Counted from the stretch's first letter, positions 35,690-44,730 are shown. The stretch: DNA of 64,000 nucleotides from Bacillus nitratireducens (GCF_001884135.1 NZ_MAOC01000020.1:434001-498000); one strand, 5' to 3'. Program-made: numbers and translations. Notes: a model not told the origin generated them from the letters alone.

Positions 35690-35965
35690 ATGGAAAATAT
35701 ATTAAAGGTATCCTCAAAATCAAGTCCGAATTCAGTGGCAGGTGCAATAGCGGGTGTACTAAGAGCAAGTGGCAATGTAGAAATCCAAGTAATTGGAGCT
35801 GGTTCTTTAAATCAAGCGATTAAAGCGATTGCGATTGCAAGAGGTTTTGTCGCTCCAAGTGGAATTGACTTGGTTCTTGTTCCAGCGTTTCAAGAGGTTA
35901 CTATCGATAATCAAGAAAGAACAGCAATCAAATTAATTGTAGGTCCTAGAAGGAAAAGGTCTTAA
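35690..35965 (+). CDS. spoVS: SpoVS-family protein (paralog)
   Basis: 91 residues, about five more than B. subtilis SpoVS. Family motifs are complete: LKVSSKSSPNSVAGAIAGVLR, IGAGSLNQAIKAIAIARGFVAPSGIDL and ERTAIKLIVGPR. SpoVS is an Alba-like small protein that influences septation and spore coat formation. It differs from the canonical one at several positions and has a basic tail (RRKRS), so I take it as a second copy and expect the main spoVS elsewhere. GAGGGAGC is the ribosome site. Confidence 0.9.
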   Translation: MENILKVSSKSSPNSVAGAIAGVLRASGNVEIQVIGAGSLNQAIKAIAIARGFVAPSGIDLVLVPAFQEVTIDNQERTAIKLIVGPRRKRS

Positions 35966-36125
35966 TAGCGAGCACTAATATAAGGGGATTTGAAAAGGTC
36001 AATAGACTTCAAAAAGTTAGAAACGTTATTTCATTTGACAGTTCCTTGGGCTTGGATACAGTATTGTACCGAATTCATGACTTTTAATTTCTACCTATAA
36101 TTATCGGGTTTTTCTAGAAACTTAA

Positions 36126-36166
36126 AAATGCCAAATCCTTTGTGACATAAGGGATTTGGCATTTTT
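36126..36166. terminator. Bidirectional terminator
   Basis: AAAATGCCAAATCC and GGATTTGGCATTTT form a stem between convergent genes, with T-runs on both strands. Confidence 0.85.
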
Positions 36167-36194
36167 GAAGTTTTTATGTTTTTTTAAATAAATA

Positions 36195-37103
36195 CTAAAA
36201 CTGCTCATTCTTCTCCCAAGATTCCACAATATAATGTGCAATCGTCGGATTAAATCCTTTACCAACTAAGAACATAATCGCAGCAACTTCTGTTAAAGCA
36301 TGTTTGTGTGATGTATGTTTTGCTTCATTTAAACCGTAATCTACCCAAGGTTTTACGAAATCTAGTACAGGTTTCTTTAAAGGTAAAAACTGTGTACCGA
36401 CAACTTGTTGGATTTGTTGTTGCGTCGGTTCTGTGATAGGTCCAGGTGGTAAAATTTGAGGCTGTGTAATATCAAATGTAGGTCCTGGTGGTAAGATTTG
36501 CGGTTGGGTAATATCAAGTGTTGGGCCAGGTGGTAAAATTTGTGGTTGTGTCGGATCAATCGTTTGTGGTGCCGGTGGTGAAACTCGTGGATCATAGTTT
36601 GGTTGATACATTTGAGGCTGAGTTGCGTATGGATTTTGTTGATATTGTTGTTCCTGATTTTGTGGTGTCACATATGGATTTTGTTGTTCTTGATGTTCTT
36701 GATGTTCTTGATGTTCTTGATGTTCTTGATGTTCTTGATGTTGCGGTGCTGTATATGGATTTCGCTGATATTGTTGTTCCTGATTTTGTGGTGTCACATA
36801 TGGATTTTGCTGATATTGATGTTCTTGATGTTGCGGTGCTGCATATGGATTTTGCTGATATTGTTGTTCTTGATTTTGTGGTGATGCATATGGATTTTGA
36901 GGATATTCATAATTTGGACGTGTGTCATATGGATTTTGTTGATATTCAGCTTCTTGATTTTGCGGTGTTGCGTATGGATTTTGTTCGTATTGTTGTTCTT
37001 GCTGTTGAAGCTCTTGTTCCTCATACTGTTCTGTGTGTCTTTGTTCCTGTTGTTGAGGGTAAAATGGTTGTTGTGGATAAGGTGGTTGATTATTATAGAA
37101 CAT
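36195..37103 (-). CDS. Gln/Pro-rich tandem-repeat protein, vrrA-like, probably spore surface
   Basis: 302 residues from the ATG at 37103 after AAGGAGG. Residues about 5-170 are repeats of QNPYATPQNQEQQYQ type with a run of six HQE units. Residues about 170-225 hold three or four QPQILPPGPT units. The last 75 residues form a globular helical domain (VKPWVDYGLNEAKHTSHKHALTEVA, GKGFNPTIAHYIVESWEKNEQF). The Gln-rich QYQQ character resembles the B. anthracis vrrA product, a known length-variable marker; I infer homology but could not check it. A SigK-type promoter suggests expression in the mother cell late in sporulation. Confidence 0.82.
   Translation of the reverse strand: MFYNNQPPYPQQPFYPQQQEQRHTEQYEEQELQQQEQQYEQNPYATPQNQEAEYQQNPYDTRPNYEYPQNPYASPQNQEQQYQQNPYAAPQHQEHQYQQNPYVTPQNQEQQYQRNPYTAPQHQEHQEHQEHQEHQEHQEQQNPYVTPQNQEQQYQQNPYATQPQMYQPNYDPRVSPPAPQTIDPTQPQILPPGPTLDITQPQILPPGPTFDITQPQILPPGPITEPTQQQIQQVVGTQFLPLKKPVLDFVKPWVDYGLNEAKHTSHKHALTEVAAIMFLVGKGFNPTIAHYIVESWEKNEQF
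36655..37020 (-). repeat. Tandem and microsatellite repeats in the vrrA-like gene
   Basis: Units coding for NPY-x2-PQ-x-QE recur about nine times. Inside them at about 36685-36740 a 9-base unit (TTGATGTTC on plus strand) is repeated about six times, giving HQE repeats. All are multiples of three bases. Confidence 0.88.
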
Positions 37104-37136
37104 TTTGATTCCTCCTTCATAATGATGCCTACCACC

Positions 37137-37166
37137 TAGTGTATGGGCGGACAAGAAAATATGTGA
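37137..37166 (-). promoter_or_regulatory. SigK promoter of the vrrA-like gene
   Basis: On the minus strand CATACACTA (37145-37137) fits CATA-N3-TA, with ACA 16 bases upstream. Both elements and the spacing match SigK; the start codon is 34 bases downstream. Confidence 0.6.
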
Positions 37167-37212
37167 TGAAAAAATGTAGGCGTGTTACAATAAGTAACTG
37201 GGTGAAGATAAA

Positions 37213-37860
37213 ATGATAAAACAAGAAAAAATAAAAAAGACAATAACTTTCGTAAAGCATATTTTAGAAAAAGATGCGAGTGGGCATGATTGGTATCATA
37301 TTGAACGCGTACATAAATTGGCGATTTCTTTATCCGAGCAAGAAGGAGGAAATCGTTTTATAATTGAAATGGCAGCATTACTTCACGATGTGGCAGATGA
37401 GAAGTTAAATGATAGTGAAGAAGCAGGAATGAAAAAAGTTTCTGATTGGTTAGAAGAGTTACATGTTGAAGAAGAGGAAAGTAAGCATGTTCTTCATATC
37501 ATTGCCAATATGTCTTATAAGGGTGGTCACGGTGGCACAGTTGAGTCACTTGAAGGGAAAATTGTTCAAGATGCGGATCGCTTAGATGCTCTTGGTGCAA
37601 TTGGAATAGCTCGTACATTTGCATATGGCGGAGCAAAAGGGAGATTAATGTATGATCCTACTATTCCGCCACGTGAAGTAATGACGAAAGAAGAGTATAG
37701 AAAAAATAACGATCCATCTTTAAATCATTTTTATGATAAACTTTTAAAATTAAAAGACTTAATGAATACGAACGCGGCAAAAAAAGAGGCTGAAGTTCGT
37801 CATCGTTATATGGAACAGTTTATTGAACAATTTATGAAAGAGTGGAATGCACAAATATGA
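37213..37860 (+). CDS. HD-domain phosphohydrolase
   Basis: 215 residues. HD metal-site residues: His in GHDWYHIERVHKLA, the HD pair in LLHDVADEK, and Asp in VQDADRLDALGAIGIAR. It resembles B. subtilis YpgQ/E. coli YedJ-type hydrolases, which act on nucleotides. Its last bases overlap the yfmR start (ATGA), so the two are likely co-translated. Confidence 0.88.
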   Translation: MIKQEKIKKTITFVKHILEKDASGHDWYHIERVHKLAISLSEQEGGNRFIIEMAALLHDVADEKLNDSEEAGMKKVSDWLEELHVEEEESKHVLHIIANMSYKGGHGGTVESLEGKIVQDADRLDALGAIGIARTFAYGGAKGRLMYDPTIPPREVMTKEEYRKNNDPSLNHFYDKLLKLKDLMNTNAAKKEAEVRHRYMEQFIEQFMKEWNAQI

Positions 37861-39752
37861 AAATGTTAACTGTGGAGAACTTATCGAAATCATACGGAGA
37901 AAAACCGTTATTTGATGGATTATCATGTAGTATTACAGAAGGACAACGTGTCGGAATTATTGGTGTAAATGGTACTGGTAAATCGACATTATTAAAAATT
38001 ATTGCAGGGTTAGAAACTCCTGATACAGGTGATATGACGCATTCACGCGGATATACAATTAGTTATTTATCACAGCAACCAGAATTTGATGAGAAACTAA
38101 CAGTATTAGAGCAAGTATTCCATGGTGATACACCTTTAATTCGTCTTCTTCGTGATTATGAAAAAGCACTATTAAATATCGAAAAAGATCCAAGTAATGA
38201 AAAAGTACAGGAACAATTATTTGCAGTGCAGCAACGTATGGATGCAATGAGTGCATGGGAAGCAAATGCAAATGCGAAATCCCTTTTAACAAAATTAGGA
38301 ATTACAGATTTCACTGCAACTGTTGGAAATTTATCTGGTGGACAGAAAAAACGTATCGCAATGGCACAATGTTTTATTGAAACACCTGATCTATTAATTT
38401 TAGACGAGCCTACGAACCATCTTGACCATGAGACAGTTGAATGGTTAGAAGAATATTTAGCAAGATATACAGGTGCGGTATTACTTGTAACCCATGATCG
38501 TTATTTCTTAGATCGTGTGACAAACCGTATTTTTGAATTAGATAACGGTAAACTATATAGCTACGAAGGAAACTATAGTACATTTTTAGAAGCGAAAGCA
38601 CTTCGTGAAGAGCAAGAATCGGCACAAGAATCAAAACGCCAAAATTTATATCGTCGTGAATTAGCATGGATTCGTCGTGGTGCAAAAGCCCGTTCTACGA
38701 AACAAAAGGCACGTATTCAGCGTTTTGATGAGCTAAAGGGACAAGAAGGACCAGCTGCAAAACAGTCAGTTGATATTGCACTTAGTGGAAGTCGTCTAGG
38801 AAAGAAAGTACTTGAGTTAAAAGATGTAACGAAAAAATTTGGCGATAAGACGGTATTACATAATTTTAATCATATTGTGAAACCAGGCGATCGTATCGGA
38901 ATTATTGGGGCGAATGGAAGCGGGAAATCTTCTCTATTAAATATGCTTGCAGGCAAGTTATCTCCTGATAGTGGAGAAGTTGAAGTAGGACAAACTGTAA
39001 AAGTTGCTTATTATACGCAAGAAAATGAAGAGATGAATTTAAATCAGCGTATGATTGAATACATTAAAGAGATTGCAGAAGTTATTCATACAACAGATGG
39101 AAAAGTCATTGGTGCATCTCAAATGTTAGAACGTTTCTTATTCCCGACGCATTCACATGGTACACCGCTTGGTAAATTATCTGGTGGTGAAAGAAGACGT
39201 TTATATTTATTACGTATTTTAATGGGAGAACCAAACGTACTATTACTTGATGAACCTACGAATGATCTAGATACACAAACATTAACAGTACTAGAAGATT
39301 ATTTAGAAGATTTCCCAGGTGTCGTTTTAACTGTATCGCATGACCGTTACTTCTTAGATAAAGTAGTAGATGAACTGTTCATCTTTACTGGCGGAGGCGA
39401 AGTGCGAGAGTTCTTAGGTAGTTATACAGATTATTTAGAAATGGAAAAAACGAAAGAACTTATTGAGAAAGCGGAAGTTCAAAAAGAGAAAAAAGTAGTA
39501 GAAGAAGCTCCAAAACAACAACGTAAACGTAAACTTTCATACAATGAGCAGCGTGAATGGGAAACGATTGAAGATACTATTGCCGAGCTAGAAGAGAAAA
39601 TTGAGTCAATTGGAGAAGAACTTTCGAAAGTTGGATCTGACTTCACAAAGGCACAAGAATTATCTGAAGCACAGCAGAAAACAGAAGAAGAGCTAGAAAA
39701 AACGATGGAAAGATGGAGTGAACTATCAGACATCGTTGAAGGATTAAAATAA
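37857..39752 (+). CDS. yfmR: ABC-F ribosome-associated ATPase YfmR
   Basis: 631 residues without membrane segments. Two ABC domains: first Walker A GVNGTGKST, signature LSGGQKKR, Walker B LLILDEPTNHLDH; second Walker A GANGSGKSS, signature LSGGERRR, LLLDEPTNDLD. The linker between them is rich in Arg and Lys, as the P-site tRNA motif of ABC-F proteins. The last 80 residues form an Uup-type C-terminal coiled coil. ABC-F proteins bind the ribosomal E site and rescue stalled translation; Uup/YfmR helps at difficult sequences such as proline runs. Confidence 0.9.
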   Translation: MKMLTVENLSKSYGEKPLFDGLSCSITEGQRVGIIGVNGTGKSTLLKIIAGLETPDTGDMTHSRGYTISYLSQQPEFDEKLTVLEQVFHGDTPLIRLLRDYEKALLNIEKDPSNEKVQEQLFAVQQRMDAMSAWEANANAKSLLTKLGITDFTATVGNLSGGQKKRIAMAQCFIETPDLLILDEPTNHLDHETVEWLEEYLARYTGAVLLVTHDRYFLDRVTNRIFELDNGKLYSYEGNYSTFLEAKALREEQESAQESKRQNLYRRELAWIRRGAKARSTKQKARIQRFDELKGQEGPAAKQSVDIALSGSRLGKKVLELKDVTKKFGDKTVLHNFNHIVKPGDRIGIIGANGSGKSSLLNMLAGKLSPDSGEVEVGQTVKVAYYTQENEEMNLNQRMIEYIKEIAEVIHTTDGKVIGASQMLERFLFPTHSHGTPLGKLSGGERRRLYLLRILMGEPNVLLLDEPTNDLDTQTLTVLEDYLEDFPGVVLTVSHDRYFLDKVVDELFIFTGGGEVREFLGSYTDYLEMEKTKELIEKAEVQKEKKVVEEAPKQQRKRKLSYNEQREWETIEDTIAELEEKIESIGEELSKVGSDFTKAQELSEAQQKTEEELEKTMERWSELSDIVEGLK

Positions 39753-39827
39753 AAACAAGCTGCATATATTGAAAAGTAAAGAGAAAAACTTTACACTATT
39801 GGTAGAACCTATTTTAGGAGGGAAAAA

Positions 39828-40559
39828 ATGAGAACATCTAATCCAATGTTGAAAAAAGACGCATTTCGTAAAGAGGGAGCAAGTGCTTCTGCGATGACTA
39901 TTGGCGGAACAGTAGGCAAAACGTTTATCATGCTTATCTTGCTGCTTGCAACGTCTGTCTATTCATACATACAGATGACGCAAGGTACGATGAAGATGCC
40001 AGTATTAATTGGCGCTTTAGTTATTGCGGCAATCGTCGCATTTGCGTCTATATTCTTCCCGCGCATATCACCTATTGGTGCACCAATCTATGCAGCGGTA
40101 GAGGGAGTTGTATTAGGAAGTATTTCAGCGGTTTATACAATGAAGTTTGGCGATTCTATCGTTTTAAACGCTGTATTACTAACAATCTCAATTCTATTTG
40201 CAATGTTGGTGTTGTATGCAACACGCATTGTAAAGGTAACTGATAAATTCCGTACGGGTGTAATTGCGGCTACAATGGGAATTATGGTTATGTATTTAAT
40301 CGTATTCTTATTAAACATGTTCGGTGTAACTGTTCCATATATTCACCAAGGCGGAACTATCGGTATTATCATTAGTGCGGTTGTTATTGTAGTAGCTGCA
40401 TTAAATTTATTACTAGATTTCGATTTAATCGAAAGTGGTGCACGTAGTGAAGCTCCAAAATATATGGAGTGGTACAGTGCAATGGGTCTAATGATGACTC
40501 TAGTATGGTTATACTTGGAAATTCTTCGTTTTGTTTCTTACTTTACGAAAAATGACTAA
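39828..40559 (+). CDS. Bax inhibitor-1/YccA-type membrane protein
   Basis: 243 residues with about seven membrane segments and a short N-terminal tail (NPMLKKDAFRKEG). The pattern YAAVEGVVLGSISAVY and the C-terminal LLLDFDLIESGARSEAPKYMEWYSAMGL segment with acidic residues fit the Bax1-I family (PF12811), whose members act as pH-gated calcium leak channels. The role in Bacillus is not established. Single gene. Confidence 0.88.
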   Translation: MRTSNPMLKKDAFRKEGASASAMTIGGTVGKTFIMLILLLATSVYSYIQMTQGTMKMPVLIGALVIAAIVAFASIFFPRISPIGAPIYAAVEGVVLGSISAVYTMKFGDSIVLNAVLLTISILFAMLVLYATRIVKVTDKFRTGVIAATMGIMVMYLIVFLLNMFGVTVPYIHQGGTIGIIISAVVIVVAALNLLLDFDLIESGARSEAPKYMEWYSAMGLMMTLVWLYLEILRFVSYFTKND

Positions 40560-40597
40560 TAAAAAAATCCTGCATGAAATGTGCAGGATTTTTTATT
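40560..40597 (+). terminator. Terminator after the Bax1-I gene
   Basis: AAAATCCTGCA and TGCAGGATTTT form a stem followed by TTTATTTT. Confidence 0.87.
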
Positions 40598-40656
40598 TTC
40601 AAAGATATATTGAAAATATGGATGTTATCAGCTTGAACTGAAGAGGGTGAAGGAAT

Positions 40657-40908
40657 ATGAAAGAGAAAAAAGGGATTATGAAAAAACTATTTTCTAAAAG
40701 TTTTTTCATAGAACTAGATAACGCTTTAACATATCCGTCAGCAGAAGTCATTCGTTCAGCTATTGAAGGATATGCGACAGAATGTAATGAACAATTGAAA
40801 TTTGAGAGTAAAGTTAAACCGATTACTTTTTACTTAGAAAATGTAATGTACCGCGCTGAAATAAAGATGGCTCGCGGAGGATATTACATATCTTGCAGTG
40901 AAGTATAA
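40657..40908 (+). CDS. DUF4318-type small protein
   Basis: 83 residues. The central segment ALTYPSAEVIRSAIEGYA followed by ITFYLENVMYRAEIKMARGGYYISCSEV fits the small DUF4318 family of Bacillus. Two starts are possible: the ATG used here, or one seven codons later with AAAGGGATT. No signal or membrane segment. Function unknown. Confidence 0.72.
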   Translation: MKEKKGIMKKLFSKSFFIELDNALTYPSAEVIRSAIEGYATECNEQLKFESKVKPITFYLENVMYRAEIKMARGGYYISCSEV

Positions 40909-40915
40909 TATTTTT

Positions 40916-40957
40916 GGAGACCTTACATGTTTAAACTATGTAGGGTTTCTTTTTTTG
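40916..40957 (+). terminator. Terminator after the DUF4318 gene
   Basis: GAGACCTTACAT pairs with ATGTAGGGTTTC over 12 positions with two G-T pairs, followed by TTTTTTT. Confidence 0.82.
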
Positions 40958-41069
40958 ATTTGTAAGATATAAAGTAATAATTTTTGCTTACAAACATATC
41001 ATTTTGTGCTTTTTACCCTTCCAACATTTTTCTTTACAATGAAGAAAAATATGTGAGGTGGTATAACTT

Positions 41070-41408
41070 ATGATGAATCGAGTTGTATTAATCGGTAGAT
41101 TGACAAAGGAGCCAGAATTATACTACACAAAACAAGGTGTCGCTTATGCACGGATATGTGTTGCGGTGAATAGAGGTTTTCGAAATAGTTTAGGTGAACA
41201 ACAAGTAGATTTTATTAATTGTGTTGTTTGGCGAAGGTCGGCTGAAAATGTAACAGAATATTGTACGAAGGGCTCACTTGTTGGGATTACAGGGCGTATT
41301 CATACGAGTAATTACGATGATGAACAAGGAAAGAGAATATATAGAACTGAAGTTGTGATTGAGAGCATTACATTTTTAGAGAGAAGGCGGGAGAGTGCAT
41401 CGCAATAA
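41070..41408 (+). CDS. ssbB: Single-stranded DNA-binding protein SsbB type
   Basis: 112 residues, one OB fold: [64 protein letters not shown], and [12 protein letters not shown]. It lacks the long acidic tail of SsbA that recruits partner proteins, and its length equals the B. subtilis competence-induced SsbB. It probably protects single strands during DNA uptake or repair. Two adjacent ATG codons follow GAGGTGG. Confidence 0.88.
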   Translation: MMNRVVLIGRLTKEPELYYTKQGVAYARICVAVNRGFRNSLGEQQVDFINCVVWRRSAENVTEYCTKGSLVGITGRIHTSNYDDEQGKRIYRTEVVIESITFLERRRESASQ

Positions 41409-41573
41409 TGTTAGACTTTTAACTATAGTTTCGGATTAATTAGGTGGAAAGAGAAAGAATGAAAAATTATGATGATGGGAAGAAATCAGCAAAATTAAGC
41501 ATCCGAGTAGGAGTATAAAGGGGTAACATGTTACAATACAGCTAAGAACACGCAATAAAGGAGAGTTTTTTAC

Positions 41574-42701
41574 GTGAAGATTAAAGCAATTGAACCGACG
41601 CCAAGTCCAAATACAATGAAAGTTATTTTAAATGAAGTATTACCATCAGGAGCGCGTAATAATTATACAAATGAAAATAAAGAACAAGCACCAATGCAAG
41701 TGCAAGAAATTTTGAAAATTGAAGGCATTAAAGGTGTATACCATGTAGCAGACTTTTTAGCAGTGGAGCGAAATGCGAAGTATGACTGGAAAGTTTTATT
41801 ACAACAAGTTCGTGCCGTTTTTGGTGAAGAAATAGTGGAAGAAAGCGCAGAACAACAACTTTCTCATTTTGGAGAAGTGAAAGTGTTTGTTCAAATGTTC
41901 TTTACTATTCCGATGCAAGTGAAGTTAACAGATGGAACAACGGAAGAGCGTGTAGGCTTACCTGATCGTTTTAAAGAATCTATTATGAAAGTGCAAATGT
42001 CTGCACCTAACGTTGTGAAAGAGCGCAAATGGGTAGAGCAAAGTACACGTTACGGTAATTTTGAAGAAATCGGGAAAGAAGTAGTAGAAGAAATTGTTGC
42101 TGCTTATTCAGAAGAACGTGTAAATGAAACGGTTAAAGAACTATTGAATCAAGCGGGTGCTGTTGAAGTAACGATTCAAAAGCGTGAGCCATATAAAGTA
42201 ACAGAAGAGATGATGAAAGATTCTGACTGGAAAAACCGTTTTGCGGCTTTAGAACAAATGGATCCTACTGAAGAAGATATGCCGATATTGAAAATGGCAT
42301 TAGAGGATGAGAAAATTTCAATCCGCCGTTTAGCAACAGCGTATTTAGGTATGGTAAAAGGTGATGGAGTATTGCCGTTATTATATAAAGCGCTATTAGA
42401 TCGTTCAGTAAGTGTTCGCCGTACAGCAGGAGATTGCTTATCAGACGTAGGTGATCCAGCAGCGATGTTCGTTATGATTAAATCTCTGAAAGATTCAAGT
42501 AAATTAGTACGCTGGCGTGCAGCAATGTTCTTATTTGAACTTGGTGATGAAAGTGCAATTCCGGCACTAAAAGCAGCAGAAGATGATCCAGAGTTTGAAG
42601 TGGCGATGCAAGCGCGTTTAGCTTTAGAGCGTATTGAAGGCGGAGAAGAAGCAAAAGGTTCTGTATGGAAACAAATGACGGAGTCTCGTAAAGGGGAATA
42701 A
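41574..42701 (+). CDS. CvfC/YpgR-type HEAT-repeat protein with Nfu-like N-terminus
   Basis: 375 residues from a GTG start, 8 bases after AAAGGAGAG. Residues 1-90 resemble the NifU/Nfu N-terminal scaffold fold (IEPTPSPNTMKVIL, IKGVYHVADFLAVER). The C-terminal 160 residues are HEAT-like repeats (ALEQMDPTEEDMPILKMAL, SIRRLATAYLGMV, SVSVRRTAGDCLSDVGDPAA, RWRAAMFLFELGDESAIPAL). S. aureus CvfC affects virulence gene expression; B. subtilis YpgR is the likely homolog. The mechanism is unknown. brxA lies two genes downstream. Confidence 0.85.
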   Translation: MKIKAIEPTPSPNTMKVILNEVLPSGARNNYTNENKEQAPMQVQEILKIEGIKGVYHVADFLAVERNAKYDWKVLLQQVRAVFGEEIVEESAEQQLSHFGEVKVFVQMFFTIPMQVKLTDGTTEERVGLPDRFKESIMKVQMSAPNVVKERKWVEQSTRYGNFEEIGKEVVEEIVAAYSEERVNETVKELLNQAGAVEVTIQKREPYKVTEEMMKDSDWKNRFAALEQMDPTEEDMPILKMALEDEKISIRRLATAYLGMVKGDGVLPLLYKALLDRSVSVRRTAGDCLSDVGDPAAMFVMIKSLKDSSKLVRWRAAMFLFELGDESAIPALKAAEDDPEFEVAMQARLALERIEGGEEAKGSVWKQMTESRKGE

Positions 42702-42704
42702 TGT

Positions 42705-43088
42705 ATGATTGTTTTCTATGATAGTTGGTGTCCGATGTGTACAGCAGTTGCAGAGCGTACGAAAAGATTAGATAAAAAGGGTAAGATGAAATTTGTTTCA
42801 TTTCGAGATGAAGATGTAGTTGAGAAGTATGAACTGTCTCAAGAATTACAAAGTAAGATGGAACAAAGATTGTATATTTTAAAAAATAATAAGTGGTATG
42901 ACGGAATTCATAGCATTAACGTATTAGCAAAGTCCGTTCCATCTTATTGGTTTGCAGTGCCTTTTATAAAGCTATCTATCGTACTTGGATTTGGAAGTAA
43001 AGTATACGATTATATCGCTAACAATAGAAAACTTGTCCCAGTTGGACACTGCCGTGAAGGGGTTTGTGAAATCCCTACAAAAAAATGA
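42705..43088 (+). CDS. DCC-family thiol oxidoreductase-like protein
   Basis: 127 residues. The N-terminal FYDSWCPMCTAVAERTKRLD has the DxxCxxC motif of the DCC (DUF393) family, a thioredoxin-like fold. A late Cys pair is in GHCREGVCEIP. It starts 3 bases after the CvfC-like gene and is co-transcribed with it. Redox role inferred. Confidence 0.86.
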   Translation: MIVFYDSWCPMCTAVAERTKRLDKKGKMKFVSFRDEDVVEKYELSQELQSKMEQRLYILKNNKWYDGIHSINVLAKSVPSYWFAVPFIKLSIVLGFGSKVYDYIANNRKLVPVGHCREGVCEIPTKK

Positions 43089-43170
43089 AATCATCGTTAT
43101 CTTTCTTTTGCACCTATTAATAGAGCGTGATATGATGAATTTGGAATGAAAGTTGAAGGAGAGATACAAG

Positions 43171-43605
43171 ATGTCAAATGCTTATGAAGAATACATGCGT
43201 CAAATGGTAATTCCAATGCGCCAAGAATTAGTGCGTTCTGGATTTGAAGAGTTAACTACAGAAGAAGCTGTAACAGAATTTATGGAAAACGCAACAGGTA
43301 CAACTTTAGTAGTTGTAAACTCAGTTTGCGGTTGTGCAGCTGGTTTAGCGCGCCCATCAGCAGGTCAAGCGGTTGTACGTGCTGAAAAACAACCTAAGCA
43401 TCTTGTAACTGTATTTGCAGGTCAAGATAAAGATGCTACTGCTAAAATGCGTGAATACTTCGGAGAAATTCCTCCATCTTCACCATCTATGGCATTATTA
43501 AAAGGAAAAGAAGTTGTTCACTTCATTCACCGTCATGAAATTGAAGGTGCAACTATGGACGAAATTATTACGAACTTAGAACAAGCTTTCGAAAAGAATT
43601 GCTAA
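43171..43605 (+). CDS. brxA: Bacilliredoxin BrxA
   Basis: 144 residues from the ATG preceded by AAGGAGAG, the exact length of B. subtilis YphP/BrxA. The CGC active site is C53-G-C55 (VNSVCGCAAGLARPS). Bacilliredoxins remove bacillithiol from mixed disulfides on proteins after oxidative stress. The paralog BrxB (YqiW) is very similar; the neighbourhood with a YpgR-like gene favours BrxA. Confidence 0.9.
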   Translation: MSNAYEEYMRQMVIPMRQELVRSGFEELTTEEAVTEFMENATGTTLVVVNSVCGCAAGLARPSAGQAVVRAEKQPKHLVTVFAGQDKDATAKMREYFGEIPPSSPSMALLKGKEVVHFIHRHEIEGATMDEIITNLEQAFEKNC

Positions 43606-43608
43606 AGT

Positions 43609-43640
43609 AGGGGGAGAGTGAATCTCCCTCTTTTCTTTAT
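43609..43640 (+). terminator. Terminator after brxA
   Basis: GGGGGAGA and TCTCCCTC form a stem (5-base loop) followed by TTTTCTTT. It lies 24 bases before the next start. Confidence 0.72.
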
Positions 43641-43654
43641 ATAGAGGTGAAACA

Positions 43655-44431
43655 ATGATAGTAACAACAGCAGGAAGAACAAATAAAGAAATGACAGCTT
43701 ATGCACATAAGGTAGCAGCAGAATTAAATAGTTCTTTCGTTATACGTAATGATATACCTGTACATAAATTGCATGAACAGCATGAACAAGATGTGCTGGT
43801 TGTAGGGAAAAATCGATTAGCTATTTATCCGAAAGGTACGGAAGAGTCGTTTTTCTTTCATCCGAACTCAGCGATGTTTCGTGTAAAAAGGTTAATGCGC
43901 GGAGAGCACGATCCGTTTGTACAAGCTGCTAAACTAGAGCGCGGAATGACAGTGTTAGATTGTACGCTCGGTATGGCATCAGATAGTATTGTAGCTAGTT
44001 ATATTGTTGGTGAAGGCGGAAGAGTAACAGGACTTGAAGGAAATGAATATATGGCTTACATAATGGAAAAAGGCTTGCAAACTTGGTCTTCGTCCGTTGC
44101 AGAAATTGATGAGGCAATGCAAAGAATCGATGTAAAGCAAACAGAGCATTTTGCATTTTTAACGCAATGTGAAGACAATAGTTATGATGTTGTTTACCTC
44201 GATCCGATGTTTGAAGAAACTGTCATAGAATCAGATGGAATAAAAGGGTTAAAACACTTCGCTTTGTATCATGATATTACTGACGAAACAATTGCGGAAG
44301 CGAAGCGTGTGGCGAAAAAGCGTGTCGTTCTGAAAGATCATTTCCGTAGTTCTAGATTTGAAAAACATAATTTTCACGTATACAAAAGAAAAAGTGCTAA
44401 GTTTCACTTTGGTGTAATTGACCCTTGCTAA
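43655..44431 (+). CDS. Class I SAM-dependent methyltransferase, RsmJ-like
   Basis: 258 residues. The SAM-binding strand is MTVLDCTLGMASDSIVASYIVG, a second acidic strand is RVTGLEGNE, and the catalytic-type motif is YDVVYLDPMFEE. The DPMF motif and overall layout resemble RsmJ-type 16S rRNA guanine N2-methyltransferases and B. subtilis YpiP. The substrate is not proven. The T-box of argS follows. Confidence 0.82.
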   Translation: MIVTTAGRTNKEMTAYAHKVAAELNSSFVIRNDIPVHKLHEQHEQDVLVVGKNRLAIYPKGTEESFFFHPNSAMFRVKRLMRGEHDPFVQAAKLERGMTVLDCTLGMASDSIVASYIVGEGGRVTGLEGNEYMAYIMEKGLQTWSSSVAEIDEAMQRIDVKQTEHFAFLTQCEDNSYDVVYLDPMFEETVIESDGIKGLKHFALYHDITDETIAEAKRVAKKRVVLKDHFRSSRFEKHNFHVYKRKSAKFHFGVIDPC

Positions 44432-44477
44432 TTGTGTGAAAAGATGTATAATAAGCAATAATTAATTAAATATACTG

Positions 44478-44704
44478 TCGGTGATGAAGAGAGTAGTCTT
44501 TTTCAGAAGGAAAGCGAGCTAGGGGTGGTGTGAGCCTAGTGCGGAAGAAAAAGATGAAGCGCACTTCGGAGATGCTTCTTGAATGAATAGTAGAGTAAGC
44601 CGAGGCCCCCTGTCCTCGTTATAAACGGGAAAGTGGTTCGTAATGAACAACAAGGGTGGTACCACGGGTTAAAACTCGTCTCTTTTTTAGAGACGAGTTT
44701 TTTG
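44478..44704 (+). promoter_or_regulatory. T-box riboswitch, Arg specifier, upstream of argS
   Basis: The leader begins near GATGAAGAGAGTAGTC. The likely specifier is CGC (Arg) at 44560-44562 in the context GAAG-CGC-ACTTCGGAG. The T-box sequence AGGGTGGTACCACG is at 44653-44666; its variable base T would pair with a discriminator A. A terminator, ACTCGTCTC/GAGACGAGT followed by a T-run, closes it. Uncharged tRNA-Arg should stabilise the antiterminator and allow transcription of argS. Confidence 0.92.
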
Positions 44705-44730
44705 TATTCAAAAAATAAGGAGGTTGTAGT

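Noticed and set aside
36685-36740. Run of 9-base repeats considered as a CRISPR array
   Set aside because: The units are contiguous without spacers and stay in frame as HQE codons.
36518-37139. Long plus-strand open frames opposite the vrrA-like gene
   Set aside because: They mirror the repeats of the minus-strand gene, have no ribosome sites, and give hydrophobic low-complexity products.
44478-44704. A leader peptide after the argS T-box, by analogy with aspS2
   Set aside because: The only strong ribosome site after the terminator belongs to argS itself; the same holds for ileS2.
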